Shown in pieces: positions 22,221 through 35,245 of a DNA stretch of 64,000 nucleotides. Numbering within the stretch: the first letter of the stretch is position 1; every line of letters starts with the position of its first letter. Location: assembly GCA_020091685.1 (NCBI GenBank), contig CM034598.1, positions 14,641,088-14,705,087 on the forward strand. Reading direction: 5' to 3'. Under the pieces are notes generated by a model. That model was given only the letters and a program-made list of their open reading frames with translations, had not been told where the DNA came from and made no database searches. The translations under genes and the position numbers were made by a program. The stretch is from Lutjanus erythropterus. Its lineage: Eukaryota; Chordata; Actinopteri; Lutjaniformes; Lutjanidae.

Positions 22221-23808
22221 CACATTACCATCTGGCTACCATACATAGAAACTGCTTGGAAAAGGGTGAGTGCTTTAAAAAGAAAAAAAACCAAAAACAC
22301 TTGGCAGGTGATTGGATGAACCATGGACCTCAACCAATCAGATCAACCAAAGCTGGAGCCCACCAGAACAAGAGCAAAAACATTCTTTGCTCTTCTTTCA
22401 ATGAAAAAATTTCCACGGATGCTTTTACGTCCATTGACCACCATTAAGTTTCAGTTTTGGCCCTACAAGGGACAAAGTTTGGGCAGCGCTGGACTAAATT
22501 GTGTAAATAATTGGCAGTTGCAGACCTATTAGATAATTTATTTTTATTTATGTTACATGCTCAATGCTATTTAAATTGCACACTAGCAAGAACAAGTGAC
22601 TATGGTTCCAGAGACACTGTAGAGTTTTTTAGTACTCTCACTCTAATCATTAGAGGCAAGGAACAAGGTTGAAAATACAGTATTTTAATAATACATTGCC
22701 ACTATTAAGCTCTTGTGCAGCACATGCATCAGCGGTTAGTCCTCAGAGGCAATGATAATTATTCCAAGGTTTTACACATGACCATTTGACGACAAGTTAC
22801 GGCTTTCTATTATATAATAAATATACAGTTAATTATAGCGCCTGTGACAAAAGCTATACCTACATCTTTCCATCATAGAGTGCTGTAAACCAAACCCGGG
22901 CGTACACCACCATAACAGTGAAGACAACAATACACTGCGATGGATGCATCTTTCTGTACAGTGAATATTTCTAAAGCAGTGCAATCCCTTTTGGCAATAT
23001 ATAGCACATGGGTATGTGGTGCAGTACTTTATATGCTGCTGTTTGATGGAGAAGGCCAGCCACTAACATATCTCACTTGTACCAGCGCCTGGGGAGGCTG
23101 ACTGTATTTCAGGCTCCACTACAAGGTGCTTCCAGCAGTGTACCAAGCAGAGCATGTGTGGTTTATGAACAACATGTCCGTGTATTTGATTTCTTACCGA
23201 ACCGCACTGGCCTCTCACTCCACATCGCCTCACTGCCCTCTCCCACCACCACAAAAGAAGCCACTCTGCCCAAGCTTTTCAGAGCCAGCAGAGGTTACCT
23301 GGCTGCTGCATTCATTACTATTGCTTCTCAGACAGATCGAGCAATTACCAAGTTGAGGGTACCCTCCTGGTGTTAACAGACAACGGTGTTACTACAGTGT
23401 ATGTATTGTGGGTGGGTGTCGCGGTTGGTTTGGAGGTTGAGATGGCTGCCATCCATGTCTTTTTTTTCTCAGGCAGTTGGTGAAAATGAGGCCTGGTGCC
23501 GGAGCGGGGAGAGTGCATGTGTTGCTTTGAAGCAGAGCAGGATAGCTGTCAGAGTCAGTCATGGATGGGATGTTCCTATCCACAGCCTATTAGAGAGCTG
23601 TTTATCAATGCAGCTGCCAATCAGGCCAACTCCTGGTTTGCCCATTCTAATCTGGACCTCATAACTGCTACATATGGTGCAAGTTCTGTTCATTATGTGT
23701 GGCATCGGCGCCCCCATCCCATTCCTAATGTGATTCTAGCCGAGCTGCAGGTAATCTACGTATGAATGCCACAAGATTGCAGTGCTCTTGTCTGTGCAGA
23801 TGGTGGCA
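22221..23808. other. No gene seen; mostly unique sequence
   Basis: 23065-23765 carries overlapping frames on both strands, up to 99 codons, with no known domain. It is less AT-rich than the flanks. I do not call an exon. Confidence 0.45.
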
Positions 23809-23901
23809 GGTGTGTGCGTTTGTTTGTGTCAGTGGTAGGTGTGTGTGTGTTTGTTTGTTAGTGGTAGCTCTGCGTGTGTGCATTTGTTTGTGTCAGTGGG
23901 T
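23809..23901. repeat. Three-unit minisatellite, ~29-bp unit
   Basis: Units at 23809-23837, 23838-23866 and 23867-23901 share GTGTGTG, TTTGTTTGT and AGTGG in order. The first two are 29 bp each; the third is 35 bp. Confidence 0.75.
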
Positions 23902-24116
23902 GGGAAAGAAGATGAAGGACAGAGTGGCACAAAAGATAAAGAGAGCTCCTGTCTTAGTTACAACATAAAGTATTTATCTCACTGAAAGTAGGTTTTGGTG
24001 TTGTTCCTCAACACACTACAGTGTTACCGTACACCTACACCAGCAGGGAATTTGTCAACGTTTGCCAAATGACTGTTCGCTAAACCCCTCCTCCTGTACA
24101 ATGATCCAGTCCTAGC

Positions 24117-24415
24117 TTAGCAACCAAAACTAGGCATGGACAAGCCTCTCCAGCTTTGGATTTCTTCCCTGTGGCCCACAAAGCATTTTCCCAATAGACC
24201 ATCATTATAAAAGGGAAGTCTAAACCCGTTTAAAGGAAACCCAACTGCAAACAACGCCAGTTTTTGGAATGCCAGTCCTGATGAAGGCTTCAACGCATGA
24301 AACATGTTTTATAACTGCTGCTATGACTAAATTGCCAGGAATTAGTAAAGGCTTTTAAAATAGTTAGACTCTTGAGTGCCTTAGATAAAGAAAAAGGAGA
24401 AGTCTAACATCAAGC
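24117..24415 (+). mobile_element. Retroelement-like 3' region with a hammerhead-type core
   Basis: The segment contains CCTGATGAAGGCTTCAACGC followed by ATGAAAC (24278-24303), then AGTAAAGGCTTTTAA and GAGTGCCTTAG. I recall this order from 3' parts of dispersed retroelements, where CTGATGA and GAAAC form the core of hammerhead ribozymes, as known for Penelope-like elements. A four-base stem (AGTC 24274-24277 with GACT 24325-24328) is possible, but the expected cleavage triplet is not convincing. Boundaries are guesses. A poly-T run follows. Confidence 0.35.
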
Positions 24416-24426
24416 ATCAGAAGAAC

Positions 24427-24445
24427 TTTTTTTTTTTTTTTTTTT
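24427..24445. repeat. Poly(T) run
   Basis: About 19 T residues. Confidence 0.9.
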
Positions 24446-27400
24446 ACACCAGAGCAACACTCCATGTTTTGTGTTTTGTTTTGTGATACAATTTCAATTT
24501 GCAAAAGAGCCTAGAAATGTGATATCTGTGTGAACAAAGTCATTTCAATGTAAAATCAACAGGGAAAATGGGAACACTCAATTTGAAAGGTGTTATCTTT
24601 TTTAGGCCATTATGAAACCACAACACAAGAAGTAAAAGTGCAAACAACGTGTTTGTCGACTCTAACAAGTTGCAATTAGGCTTGGGTTCACTTTTTTCAT
24701 GGGTTCGTACCCTCCTGACATTTTCCCAGGATATATGGTATTGTGGTGGTATTTGTGTTAAACGGCTCGACTCAACTGTACTCCGCTGTACTGTAGTAGG
24801 CAGAGCTGATCATCACAGCGATGCCATTCCCACATCAGGGCATCACACACACACACAGGAGCTCTACTTCCATCTTGAGAAGCTGTAACCGTTAATTCAC
24901 TGAAAAACTGAAGACTAAGCTGCGTATTTACGGCATCGATGCTGTAATATTCATGCTGTTGTGTCTTAATTCTGTGAAATTGTATTATTGCTGTTGCAGG
25001 GTCTTAATGTTGTATAATTTTCTTATTGTTATTGTTGAAGCTGTTGTGTTGTGAATATATTCTCTCTTATATTTGTGTTTTTTATATAACAGTGTTTGTT
25101 TTTTTCTTTAGCAGTGATGTTATTCTCTTTTCCCTGCCAAAGGAATACAGATGAAAATTTGCTTATAGCTAACTCTGGTGCAGCGGAGGAGCTGTGCATT
25201 GTCCCTGTCAATAAACATAATCTTAATCAACTCTGCCAGACCAACAACTTCATTGTGTATATTTTCCTCATTCACCATCACTCTTTGCCCCTATAGACAG
25301 TTGTTAGTCTGACACTTAATCCAAAATTCTCCTAACCAGAGTAGTTAGTTCTGTAACTTTATCCCCCAGACACCAGCTTTCTCAGCCCAGCTGTGCTGCC
25401 ACGGATCGACTGACCCCTGGTAACATATGCTGCGCAGTACAATACAGGATCTCCTGATCAGTTTAATAGAAAGAGGAATGTCTGAATCGATGACAGTATT
25501 TCAGGCTAAACAGTTTGCCTCCTACAGTGGAAACCAAATGTCACTTCCATTAAGTAAGCAAATTATTATATTTAAAAAAAAAGGCCTAGTTGTTGACTAG
25601 CCCGTCCACTGTGTGGTATTTCTACACCATGTGGAAGCCAATTGTCTGAGCGAGGAACACGCTGGACAGCATCTCCCAGTAATGATGAAGTGACAGCTGT
25701 TAGCGGAGTGTTTGGATATGCAAATTAACATTCAGACTGACATGTGTAGCAACATCTGTCAAAAATAAAGAAGTCCTTGGAGCCTTTAAGTACTTTTATT
25801 AGTTTGTCTTTGTCTGAGACATTCGTATCAAATGGATGCGCCCTCTCGCTACCTATAGGTACAAATAAAATAACCTGAATCTGAAGCTAACTGATTAAAA
25901 GTTAACTACTGACACCTCTAGAAGTTACTATGAGCATTTTGAGAATATAGAAAACAATACACAATTTTAGCTGTACTACATTGTTGATATATATAAATAT
26001 GCATTAATTTAGGTTGCATTTACTTTAGGGAACATTATTTACCATGTTCTTTGCTAATATATTCATCAGCAAGCTGCAATACCTTCTTAGAAAGCTCACT
26101 AGGGATCCTTATGACCCTGGATACCTCCCCTCCATGATTTATTCTTTTTAGTGATGTCCCTGTAAATAAGCCGGGACACGTTGTATTCTTCTGGGAAAGC
26201 AGCTGTGACTACAATGAGCTTTTCTTACATTTTGAAATTGATAGGAACAGCGTGATAGGAACCCAAGTTAAAAGAAGTTTTCCAGTGGAAGAACAAAAGG
26301 TGAGAACATCTGCCCTTCAATCGGACATTTGCATAAAGTCGAAGTCAACTCAACTTCCTCCTGTCGGCGAGTCACTGAGATGTCTCTGCTCTGGCTCTCT
26401 GTCGCTCTCCGTCTTCTTGCACTCATTTAAAATAAATGTGTAACACTATCTTTGTCTCCTGTCTTTCTGGGTGTGAGACATACTTGATCTATAAATATGA
26501 AATGTTGTTTGACTCATACAGCAAATATTTGTCCTTTTTAAAATAATTATAATCAACATAATGAATCACTGATACCATAAATAGTAGGTGAATCGCTCCC
26601 TTTGTACTTCGTGTGTTTTTGTTCCATTTGTGTTGCTGGCAAAAGAAACCGTCACCAGTGTCTCATGTGGAGGGTGTAATTACATTAGGGATTTCTCGAA
26701 TTTAAACTTCCGTTGTTTCTCCACACTTTGCTGAGCGTGGACCTATAAATGTAATCTCAGTAGGAATTTGGACCAGGCTTGCAGTGGTTAATAATTCAGC
26801 GCAGAGCTGGAGGCTCTCATTGAGGTGAACTATGCAGCAGTCTTGTTAAACATTCATGTTCTCGGCTATGCCTCGCCCCTGGAAGGCATTTGACCGCTAG
26901 AGCGATAACTCAAAAGGTAAAGGCTTCTCATAGATATTAATATCAATTTGATGTCTGTGGTGTCAGATCTGCCCCTACTCAACAATACGGCAGTGTTACT
27001 CAGGGCCACCGTTGTGTCTTTCTCTCTCTCTCTGTTGCAAAGACGGCCTCTGTGTGTGCTTGCAGGCTATATGAACATTTGCATTTGTTTGTGTTGTATG
27101 TTGTTAGCATGCAACAATGCCCATGTGTCCTGTTAATTTTCTTGGAATGTAGAAAAAGGTTTAAGAACTGGGGGGCATCTGCCAAATGACTGCAAAGCGC
27201 ATACACATAAAATATCACAGCATAGAAAATAACAACAAGGTGTGACACCACAATCTAGGATAACACACTCCACACACAGCATCATTAGTACATGATCTCA
27301 GCTGGGGGGGCGGCTTTTCTTTGGCAGGTATTACTTTAAAAAAAGCAGCTGCCCCTCACTTGTGTGTGAAGAAATATGAATGGGGAACAGAGAAGTTTAG

Positions 27401-28651
27401 CTTTCATTGTAGTCAACAACAATGAAGAATCAGCAGGGTGGCAATACAGACACTGCCTGACTGGAATAAATTCAGACTGTACAGTCACAAGTGACAGCTG
27501 CTACACATGATTTCAAGGTGGAGTGTTTGTCAAATGTTTGTTTCTGGAGTGCCAAACAAAAAGAACAGCAACAATAAAGGCAATAATTCCTTTTGGCTTT
27601 TGCTTGAAGGAATTCTGTTCATACGTTAAAGCGCAGGTACATCAATATCAATAATGGATGCCATGTGAACAGATTAAAGACAAGATTTTTTTTTTTCTCC
27701 CTTTAAAGATGTAGTGCAGCATTGTTGTCGAGCTGTGTCTCCTTTACTGCAACCCAGAGCATGCTCATCAATCATGCTCACAGTACAACAACACAAATTA
27801 GTTCTTTTTGGGTGGCAGTGATTTATTAGAACGGCAGCTGGATATGCAAGACTAAATTGTTTTTCTGCACTTTCATAATTCATTTAATTCTCCAAACAAC
27901 AATTTTCTGGCAGGTCAGTGTTGTGCTCAGGGTTTGAATTTTTCAAAGTAGTAGCTGATGTAATTGTTTTTTTGTACTCCCTGACTAAAGGAACCGAGCC
28001 TGTGGCTACTGGTAACAACTGGTAGGTGATGCAGTCAATTTGACACAGTCCTCCCTCTATCTAAGGTACATTTGCAGCCATCTTGCAGTATGTTTACTTC
28101 TAAACAAACAGAGCACAGACGACTAATTATGTCCCCAAACCACAGCTAAGTCTGCACACCAGCAGGTAGTGACCCAATTTTCTTCTTTTGTCACACGTAG
28201 ATCAGATACATTCATAACACATACAGTGTCTGCTCCCAAATCAGATATGTATTAACAATGTATGAACAAGATGAAAAGCAGCTGTCTGTTTACACATTTG
28301 CATTTCCCAAAAGTGGTGTGGGCATTCGCCGAAATCAGAGTCACTTGTTTAAAAAAAAAAAGAATCATTAGCAGTTCTTCCTGAATAGCCTGCTGTTGTT
28401 GAGATGGACATTTTCCACCACTGCTGTAAAGCTGTAGGGTAACCCTGTCTCTTAGAAATTACATTTATGCACGAATAATTTGTTTTGCCAAATACTTTTT
28501 GAGGGACAAATAATTGACGCCTAGATTCTGTTTGGTGGCTACTTGTTTTTGAGTGAAAAATGTGACAGAAGTGGTAGGAGAGTTGATGGAGTGGATGTAG
28601 AAAGCCCAGGACTTTGACACCAGACAGGATTAAGCAACAAAAGCACTTCAG
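24446..28651. other. No gene seen; unique sequence
   Basis: This is the longest stretch without recognised elements. All frames are under 90 codons and none shows a domain. The 26880-27000 and 27470-27800 stretches have no repeats, but nothing marks them as functional. Confidence 0.5.
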
Positions 28652-29062
28652 TTAAAGGGACAGTTCACCCCTAAATCAAAAATACATATTTTTCCTCATA
28701 CTAATGGTGCTATTTATCCATCTAGATATTTTTGGTGTGAGTTTTTGGAGATATCAGTAGTAGATGTAGATGTCTGCGCAAATATAATGGAACTAGATGG
28801 CACTCATGGCTTGTGGTGCTGAAAAGCCAAAAGAAAAAAAAAAATACATGTGGAAAAACTCAACAGCAATATCTTTTTCCAGAAATCATGACCTGGTTGC
28901 TCAAGCTACACACACCTTGCTGCATTATTTTGGTGTTTTGAGCACCACAAGCCAAGTGCCATCTAGTTCCATTATAGTCGAGACAAGGCAGACATCTCTA
29001 CAGTCGATATCTCAAAAACTTGGCAACTCAGACTAACACGGCAAGATATGGGGAAAAATATC
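28652..29062. mobile_element. Foldback/TIR element starting TTAAAGGGACAGTTCACCC, right end missing
   Basis: The left end TTAAAGGGACAGTTCACCCC is a very common start in teleost repeats. Left-arm sequence about 28679-28817 is mirrored by 28944-29062: ATAATGGAACTAGATGGCAC faces GTGCCATCTAGTTCC, and the left arm's GATGTCTGCG faces GCAGACATC. The right arm stops at GGGAAAAATA, where a different element begins, so the outer ~28 bp of the mirror image are missing. Confidence 0.75.
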
Positions 29063-29281
29063 ACACTGTGATTATTCTAACAGATATTGTGATACGATTT
29101 ATGGTTAGTGGAAAAAAAACCCATTAAAATCATGATGATGTGAGATCTGGAGAACGAGATTTGTAGGCCAGGACAACCATTTTACTTTTATCAAAAAAGT
29201 GCTGCTTCTGCAATTTAGATTTTGCACTTGGCCGTATCGTAATTTGGATGATACTGTATTTTGATTAATTGTGCAACCCTA
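29063..29281 (+). mobile_element. Miniature transposon ending TTGTGCAACCCTA, copy 2
   Basis: Same family as 14340-14619: CATTAAAATCATGATGATGTGA, GCTTCTGCAATTTAGATT and TGATTAATTGTGCAACCCTA. It abuts the foldback element directly. The termini fit hAT-like ends. Confidence 0.65.
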
Positions 29282-29429
29282 AGTAGCACTGCAGGTAAGA
29301 GAGAAGATATGTATTTCTGATTATGGGGGAGCACCTTTCAAAGGTTACAAAGCACAAAAGGATAGCTGCTATCTATTTATCTAGAGGCAACACTTAACCG
29401 GTGGTATACATTAATGAAATATTATTAAA

Positions 29430-29514
29430 TAGTTTAACTGACTAGTGTTTCTGGTGCCGACTAGCGAGGGTGTCAACATTTAATCATTTGGTCGATTAAT
29501 CGTGCACATCCCTA
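29430..29514 (+). mobile_element. hAT-like terminal fragment ending GTGCACATCCCTA
   Basis: TTTAACTGACTAGTGTTTC, GTGCCGACTAG and GGTCGATTAATCGTGCACAT in order are the right end of a teleost miniature element I recall. No left end is found nearby. Confidence 0.6.
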
Positions 29515-32500
29515 AAACAAACTCGTTATGTTGATAATTAAGGTTATATAGCACTACATTTCTCTCAAAATATACTTGCAGAGACATGATTATGTATAGG
29601 TTGTGTGTAGGGTGTCGATTGTTTGTCCCTCTCTAGCATTTCCAAATGACAAGGAGGAACAGAAGTGTTTAGTGTCTGGCCATGAGTTACACACAGCCCT
29701 GCCACTCCTCCAGATGACCCTCCAAATCAGACCCCTTCTGTCCTTCTCCCAACCCCAGCTGACCCTCCAGCTTGAATTGTTATTTCCATCTTGTTTGCAG
29801 CCACTACAGATGGCAATTTGGCTGTGCTCATAAGGCTTATATCTGACATGCATTCATTAGCAGGTTGTTTTCAGTGTAAACACAAGAATCAAATATGATA
29901 TATGTTACATGATAGTGGTGCTTTTGTGATACTTTATATTTTTCTTAGTGGTTAAAAAAAGAAAGCTGTGAATGAATGATCGCACTAACTAATATCGTTG
30001 GTGTGGCCAACGCCTGTAAGAGCTTAGTCCTCTGTGTCACAAACTATAATTTTTGTCCAAAAATTATTAAAAACTAATTAATAGGCAGCACCAATGCACT
30101 AGGTGACACGTTCCTTCATTACAATGAACCTGAGTGCTCTATCCAATACACTGTCCTGCTAGAGTACAAACCAGCAAGTATTATCCTTTATGCCTGAAAA
30201 TAGTACCCAATAAAGGCACTAATGTTGCATTCTTTTTTACCTCGGATGTTGACCACGTTCCAGTACAACAAGTCGGAAAAGAAAGGTGGATGCCTCCAGG
30301 AAAACTTTTGTTCTCCTTGACAACAAAGCAATACGGAATATTTTGCACATACAAACACCATAGCAACATGTCCACAGAGAGAAGTTGGACAGTACTGTGA
30401 GACACAAAAGACAGTAATACTAGTAAACAGTATATTACTCCGGCTGTCATTGCATATGATGCACAGAACACTCATCTTGGATTTTGAGGTCCAGGCTGGT
30501 GAGTTTCCTCTGACTTATTGAGTTCCAGTTGAAGTTTTCAACTGTGAACAAAAGAATTCCAAAAGAATGTACCTAGGCCCTCCTGTTTGAGCGTTTACTG
30601 AAAACTACAATTCCCAGCTGTGATTCACCTTTTAAAAAAGTAGAGAGTATGCACTTATGTCACTTTTCCACTGGGACACAACCCCTCAGTCACACTGAGT
30701 GGCAAAACATCCTGAAACATGGCTGCCTTTTGTAGGGGACAACCGGGAGTCAATTTTCTGCATAAATTAAAGGCAGTTGCCTTACACCTTAACAAAGGAC
30801 ACAGTGGACATTGACATGTGGACAGGAATCAGGTACATGCATATATATATTTATATGTATTTGATTTCAACACCAGGGAAATACGCAAAAATAAGGCAGA
30901 CAAAAGTGCTCACTTGTTCACAACATTTGTTCAAGATGGGATTTGTTGGCGAAATTAAAGTGATGAGGATATTCTGGTTGTATGTGGACAGGCTAGTACA
31001 GATATTTTTATTTACAACATTACTGGAGAGACATATTCACATGCAGAAGCACTGAGGATAAGTGATGCAATGCGTGATTGTAGCATGGGATAAAAATTCA
31101 GTCGAGACAGTATATAAATTAAGGTATGATTTTACCCAGAAATCCAACATACATGACATAAAATGACAACCTGAAATCCACATTGATTCCAGTTGTTTCT
31201 ATGAACTGCAGTGATCCATTTGCCTCTCGTCTTTAGCTTTTGGCAGTCTGTAAAAAGATTGCTCTGATTTCTTGCTGAATCACACAATAGCTCTTTCTAA
31301 TTTTAGATGTCTTTTTTTGTGTTTTGACTCCACCTACTGCGACATCACGATCATACCCTCTATGAACATGTATAATCGTGACCAGTTATGAAAGTTTATG
31401 TCTTAATGCTGAAAAAACAGGCTTGGGGTTGAGAGCCACAGGTAGAGCAGGGAAGTTGTAAAGCATTAAGAGATTAACTTAAGCACTGTTCATTTAGGCC
31501 TTTTCATGAGACTTATTGACAATTACAAGTAACAGAATATCAGCAGCATAATCCTTTAAATGCAGGCGTCATTACAGGTACAAATTCTGAATCCTGCAGA
31601 AAGACTGACTTTAAGGACCAAGGCCAAATAGAGAAAAAATTAATGGACTCAAGGTATGTAATAATTGATGTGACTATCATTATACTGTAAAATGCCCCAT
31701 AGTTAATCATTAATTCTTTAAAACAAAGTTCACAGAGGGAGCAAAATATGATCGAATCCATAATAAAACTAGGACCACTCATCACCATCATCATAAATTT
31801 ATTTCCTAATCATATTTGTTTGTTTACCTCTTATAAAGTTATACAGATATGAAATTTCTAAACTGATAAAAATGTGAGTGAATGAAGGAGAATGCAGTAT
31901 GAATGTCTGATATATACTGTAGACATGTTCTCTCTTTCATCTCAAACATATATTCCTGAAATAGCAAAAGCCAAACATCAAGCTTGTTGCAGAATCAAAA
32001 CATTTTGTTAATTTATTGCCTGTTAATTTCCCTGATATGTCCCCATTGATGAACATTCCTAACCTAAACATGTCTTAAAATACACGCAGCTATGTTTTTT
32101 TTTGTGATGAAAGGGTTCTTAATTATTATTAGTATCACATATGTTGGCCATTAACAGCAGAACTTTACTCGTAATATTCAATGACATGCATGTTCAGTGC
32201 TCTGAGGTGTAGGAGGAACCATTTGATGGAAATACCTAGAAGCCTGCATTTTTAACACCGAGGCTGTCAAATCTAGATATGTAAACATATGAGACTTCAC
32301 ACAGCGACAAGGGCACGAGCGGAGAGATCTATCACATAGATGACACCCCAGGATTGTCTTTAAGCTTTCCTGGTGTTGCACACATAAATTAGCCCAAGCC
32401 AAACTTGGATCAGTCAATTATGCTGGGGGCGGTGATTAGTGTTTGAACACAAACGTTTTGGAGGGGGGGATTATCCCTGTCAGCCCAGAGACCCCAACCT

Positions 32501-32763
32501 TCACCTCTACAAGGTGAAAATCTTCACTATAGCAGTAGGGTGGAATTGAAACTCGGTTCATGGCTTAAGATCAATAAATTAAAACTGGAGCTCTTATAAA
32601 TTTACTTTCCTGTTGTTAAACGTAATCACATTTCACATTATGTTCACACCTCGAGGTGAGCCCAGAGAAATAAAACCTTTAGTACCGTTAACATTTATTA
32701 AAACCAGTACAGTTTCCACACTGAAAATGGTGTATTCCTGTCTGTAAAGCCACATTATGCCAG
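29515..32763. other. No gene seen; unique sequence
   Basis: Frames at 29590-29853 (both strands), 30134-30475 (both strands) and 30777-31055 show no domain. Being open on both strands argues against coding. Confidence 0.5.
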
Positions 32764-32874
32764 TTGAAGGTCCAGTGTGTAAGATTTACAGGGATTTATT
32801 GGCAGAATATGGTTGAACTTTAATATAATATTCAAAAGTATGTTGTCATTACTGTATAATCATCTGAAAATAGC
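32764..32874 (-). mobile_element. End fragment of the TTAA miniature element, opposite orientation
   Basis: TTGAAGGTCCAGTGTGTAAG, then GGGATTTATTGGCAGAATATGG, then AATATAATATTCAAAAGTATG correspond to the reverse complement of the right end of 13129-13431. Only about 110 bp remain. Confidence 0.7.
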
Positions 32875-34630
32875 CAACGGCTGACAGTCATCAACCACTG
32901 AGCCCGGCCACTGTAACATCATGATTTAAAAGCTTTCTGCATTTGAGGTAGTGTTAGCAAGGACAGAGTATTGGGTCGTGTCCAAAACAATATCCAGGGA
33001 TTATTGAATTGTACCAGTAATAATTTTGCTCAAAAAATTAAAGTATAGCTGAATCACTATTACTTTTGAAAGACTGCATACAGTAAGCCTCACAGTGGTG
33101 TTTGGTTTGGTCTCTTTTCACAGCCAAGATGTTTAATATATGAATAAGAAGGGCTACAAATCGACAAATCTAGCGAGTTATTCAGATCATGTGTGAAATG
33201 TTAACTAATTCTTATGTGGTAAACTTGTGCTCTTCTGGCAGCAGCACAGCGTCTTCACGTCTCTCCTCAGACTGAAGGTTGCATAAAACGTCACCTTGAG
33301 GTCTTTTCACTGTCTGATGTTCTTTCTTTATATATTGATTTATTTATTTTAATCTATATACCTGGTGTACTAACCCTGCATATCCATTTAATCTGCAAGA
33401 CCTTGCATGCTTTATTGAAAGTTCAAAGAAAGTGTACAAAGGCTAACCCTGCTATGTACAGATATGTGGCATATTCTATTTAGTAGCCTACATATTTGTT
33501 GCCGTTATTGTGTTTGCATTAATAATGATATTAGTAAAGACATTTCTGTATTCAGGCTCTTATGTATTTATCTGAGCCGGTCTGTGCTCACATATCAGGT
33601 TGAATTGGTAAGTTTGGCATATTTTCATAAGATTTGCTGTTGTGAAACTGAAGGACTATTGGGTTGACACATCCTCTGCATGGTGTCATTTTTACCATTT
33701 GGTGAATGTGGGCAGTGTAATTTCATGCCCTCCCTCATTTCTTCGCTTTGCTTTATGGGACTGACTATACAGTGGAGGCTATTCACATACAGTATGGTAA
33801 TGATTTTCTTTGTTTCGTTCATTCGAGCCGTGTATTAGCATTGATTATGATAAGGGTTCGTTTCTGTGGCAGATGGTGCAATAAGACAAATTTATTCACC
33901 AATACAGCACATTACCATAACGTCTCTCTCACTCTCTCTGCACATTATCCCCCATCTCACCTTCCTCTTCCTCTTTTACAGTCATCTAATGCTGTTTATC
34001 TTTCTTAATCTACTGTATCTGTTCTTCGATCGTCTTGCTCGTTCACCCTCACCCTCTAACTGATGCAAGGCGAGGTAACTCATGAGGGAATTAACAGGTG
34101 AAATGTATGCTCTTTATCTCAAGCGCTGCTCTGCTGCATTACACTCTTCCTGCACCAACCCACCCAATATCTTCCTCACAGTGCGCAAACAAGAAGTTTA
34201 TATAATTAACTTTCAAAGACATTGTTGAACCAACCCTACATTATAGAGGAGGAGCTCGGCGCCTTTTCCCTCCTAACTCCAGGGGATTAAGGTAATGACA
34301 CAGAAAGAAAGGAGTAGACAGGGGGCCGGCGAGAAGTCTCCTCCTATTTCATACAGTAATGAAATTGAATTATAAACCTCTACTAATCTCTTCCATATAG
34401 GTTTGGAAGATTTTTCCTCAACTGCAGGTGTGCCAGAGCCCACCAGCACATGTTACACAGTTTGATTAACATTTTTGTCAAAGACTTACTGACATCATTA
34501 CATTTCTTATAGTGATGTATGTGTGTTTTGTCTTTGACAGTGTGCTATAACTCTATTTGTATCCATGAAAGTCTCTATTTTTTAGACAGAACTTATATCA
34601 TCACTTATATCTAAGATAAATCATCTATAT
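32875..34630. other. No gene seen; unique sequence
   Basis: No recognisable frames. 34080-34470 is free of repeats, moderately G+C rich, and could be conserved noncoding DNA. Confidence 0.45.
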
Positions 34631-34682
34631 CTTATCTTATCTTATCTTATCTTATCTTATCTTATCTTATCTTATCTTATCT
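34631..34682. repeat. Perfect (CTTAT)10 pentanucleotide microsatellite
   Basis: Ten uninterrupted CTTAT units plus CT. The preceding TCTAAGATAAATC could pair with it as a short inverted match. Confidence 0.97.
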
Positions 34683-34764
34683 GAAGCAGAAGCACTTTAA
34701 GTTAAAAGCAAAAACAAATTTTATATTGACAAAAAATGCTGTAAAGGACATGTTTTCAAGTAGT

Positions 34765-34834
34765 CATTTCTATTTGTTTTTTAATATCATCGTGGCATTA
34801 CTGCACTGTGAGTTTTTGTTATTGTTACATCCCT
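34765..34834 (+). mobile_element. Miniature element right end, GTTACATCCCTGA type
   Basis: TTTTTTAATATCATCGTGGC, GTGAGTTTTTGTTATTG and TTACATCCCT match a second, more worn end at 57425-57519. Probably hAT-like. Confidence 0.4.
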
Positions 34835-35094
34835 GATATAACTACTTATTATTTTAATAATTATTTTTAAAACATTAATAATGAAAAGTAGAATTTGCAC
34901 ATTAAATTGTGGACCTGCTCAGGTTTTCTGCCTGTTAAAAGGAACTTTTCACTCACCACAATTGCCTCAGTGCCTGTTCTTGGTTGAAACAATTGGGTTA
35001 ATAAAGAATATGGTTTTTATAAATACTTTATATGAAAAGTGTCCTAAGATAACTTTGTTATGATTTGGATTGAATTGGATTTTCATCATGGATT

Positions 35095-35245
35095 TTAATT
35101 AGGACGGCATGATCTGGTTAAAAATTTTTTAAAAATGATGATGATGATATTTGTTGGCGTCTGTAACAAACAAACATGTTTTCTTATATCTGGGGAACAA
35201 GATAGTTCATTATAATGCTGTTTTGTCAAATTTTAATTTTTTCTA
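35095..35245 (+). mobile_element. Worn copy 3 of the GTGCAGCCC miniature family
   Basis: Shares TTAAAAATGATGATGATGA, ATTTGTTGG and the TCATTATAAT block with 14395-14560. Both ends are missing. Confidence 0.5.

Noticed and set aside
23065-23765. Possible multi-exon gene from several overlapping frames
   Set aside because: Frames overlap on both strands, and no family motif or consistent GT-AG structure could be assembled.
24299-24330. Active hammerhead ribozyme
   Set aside because: Core strings are present, but the base before the candidate cleavage position is A rather than U and stem III is weak; kept only as a core-like finding.
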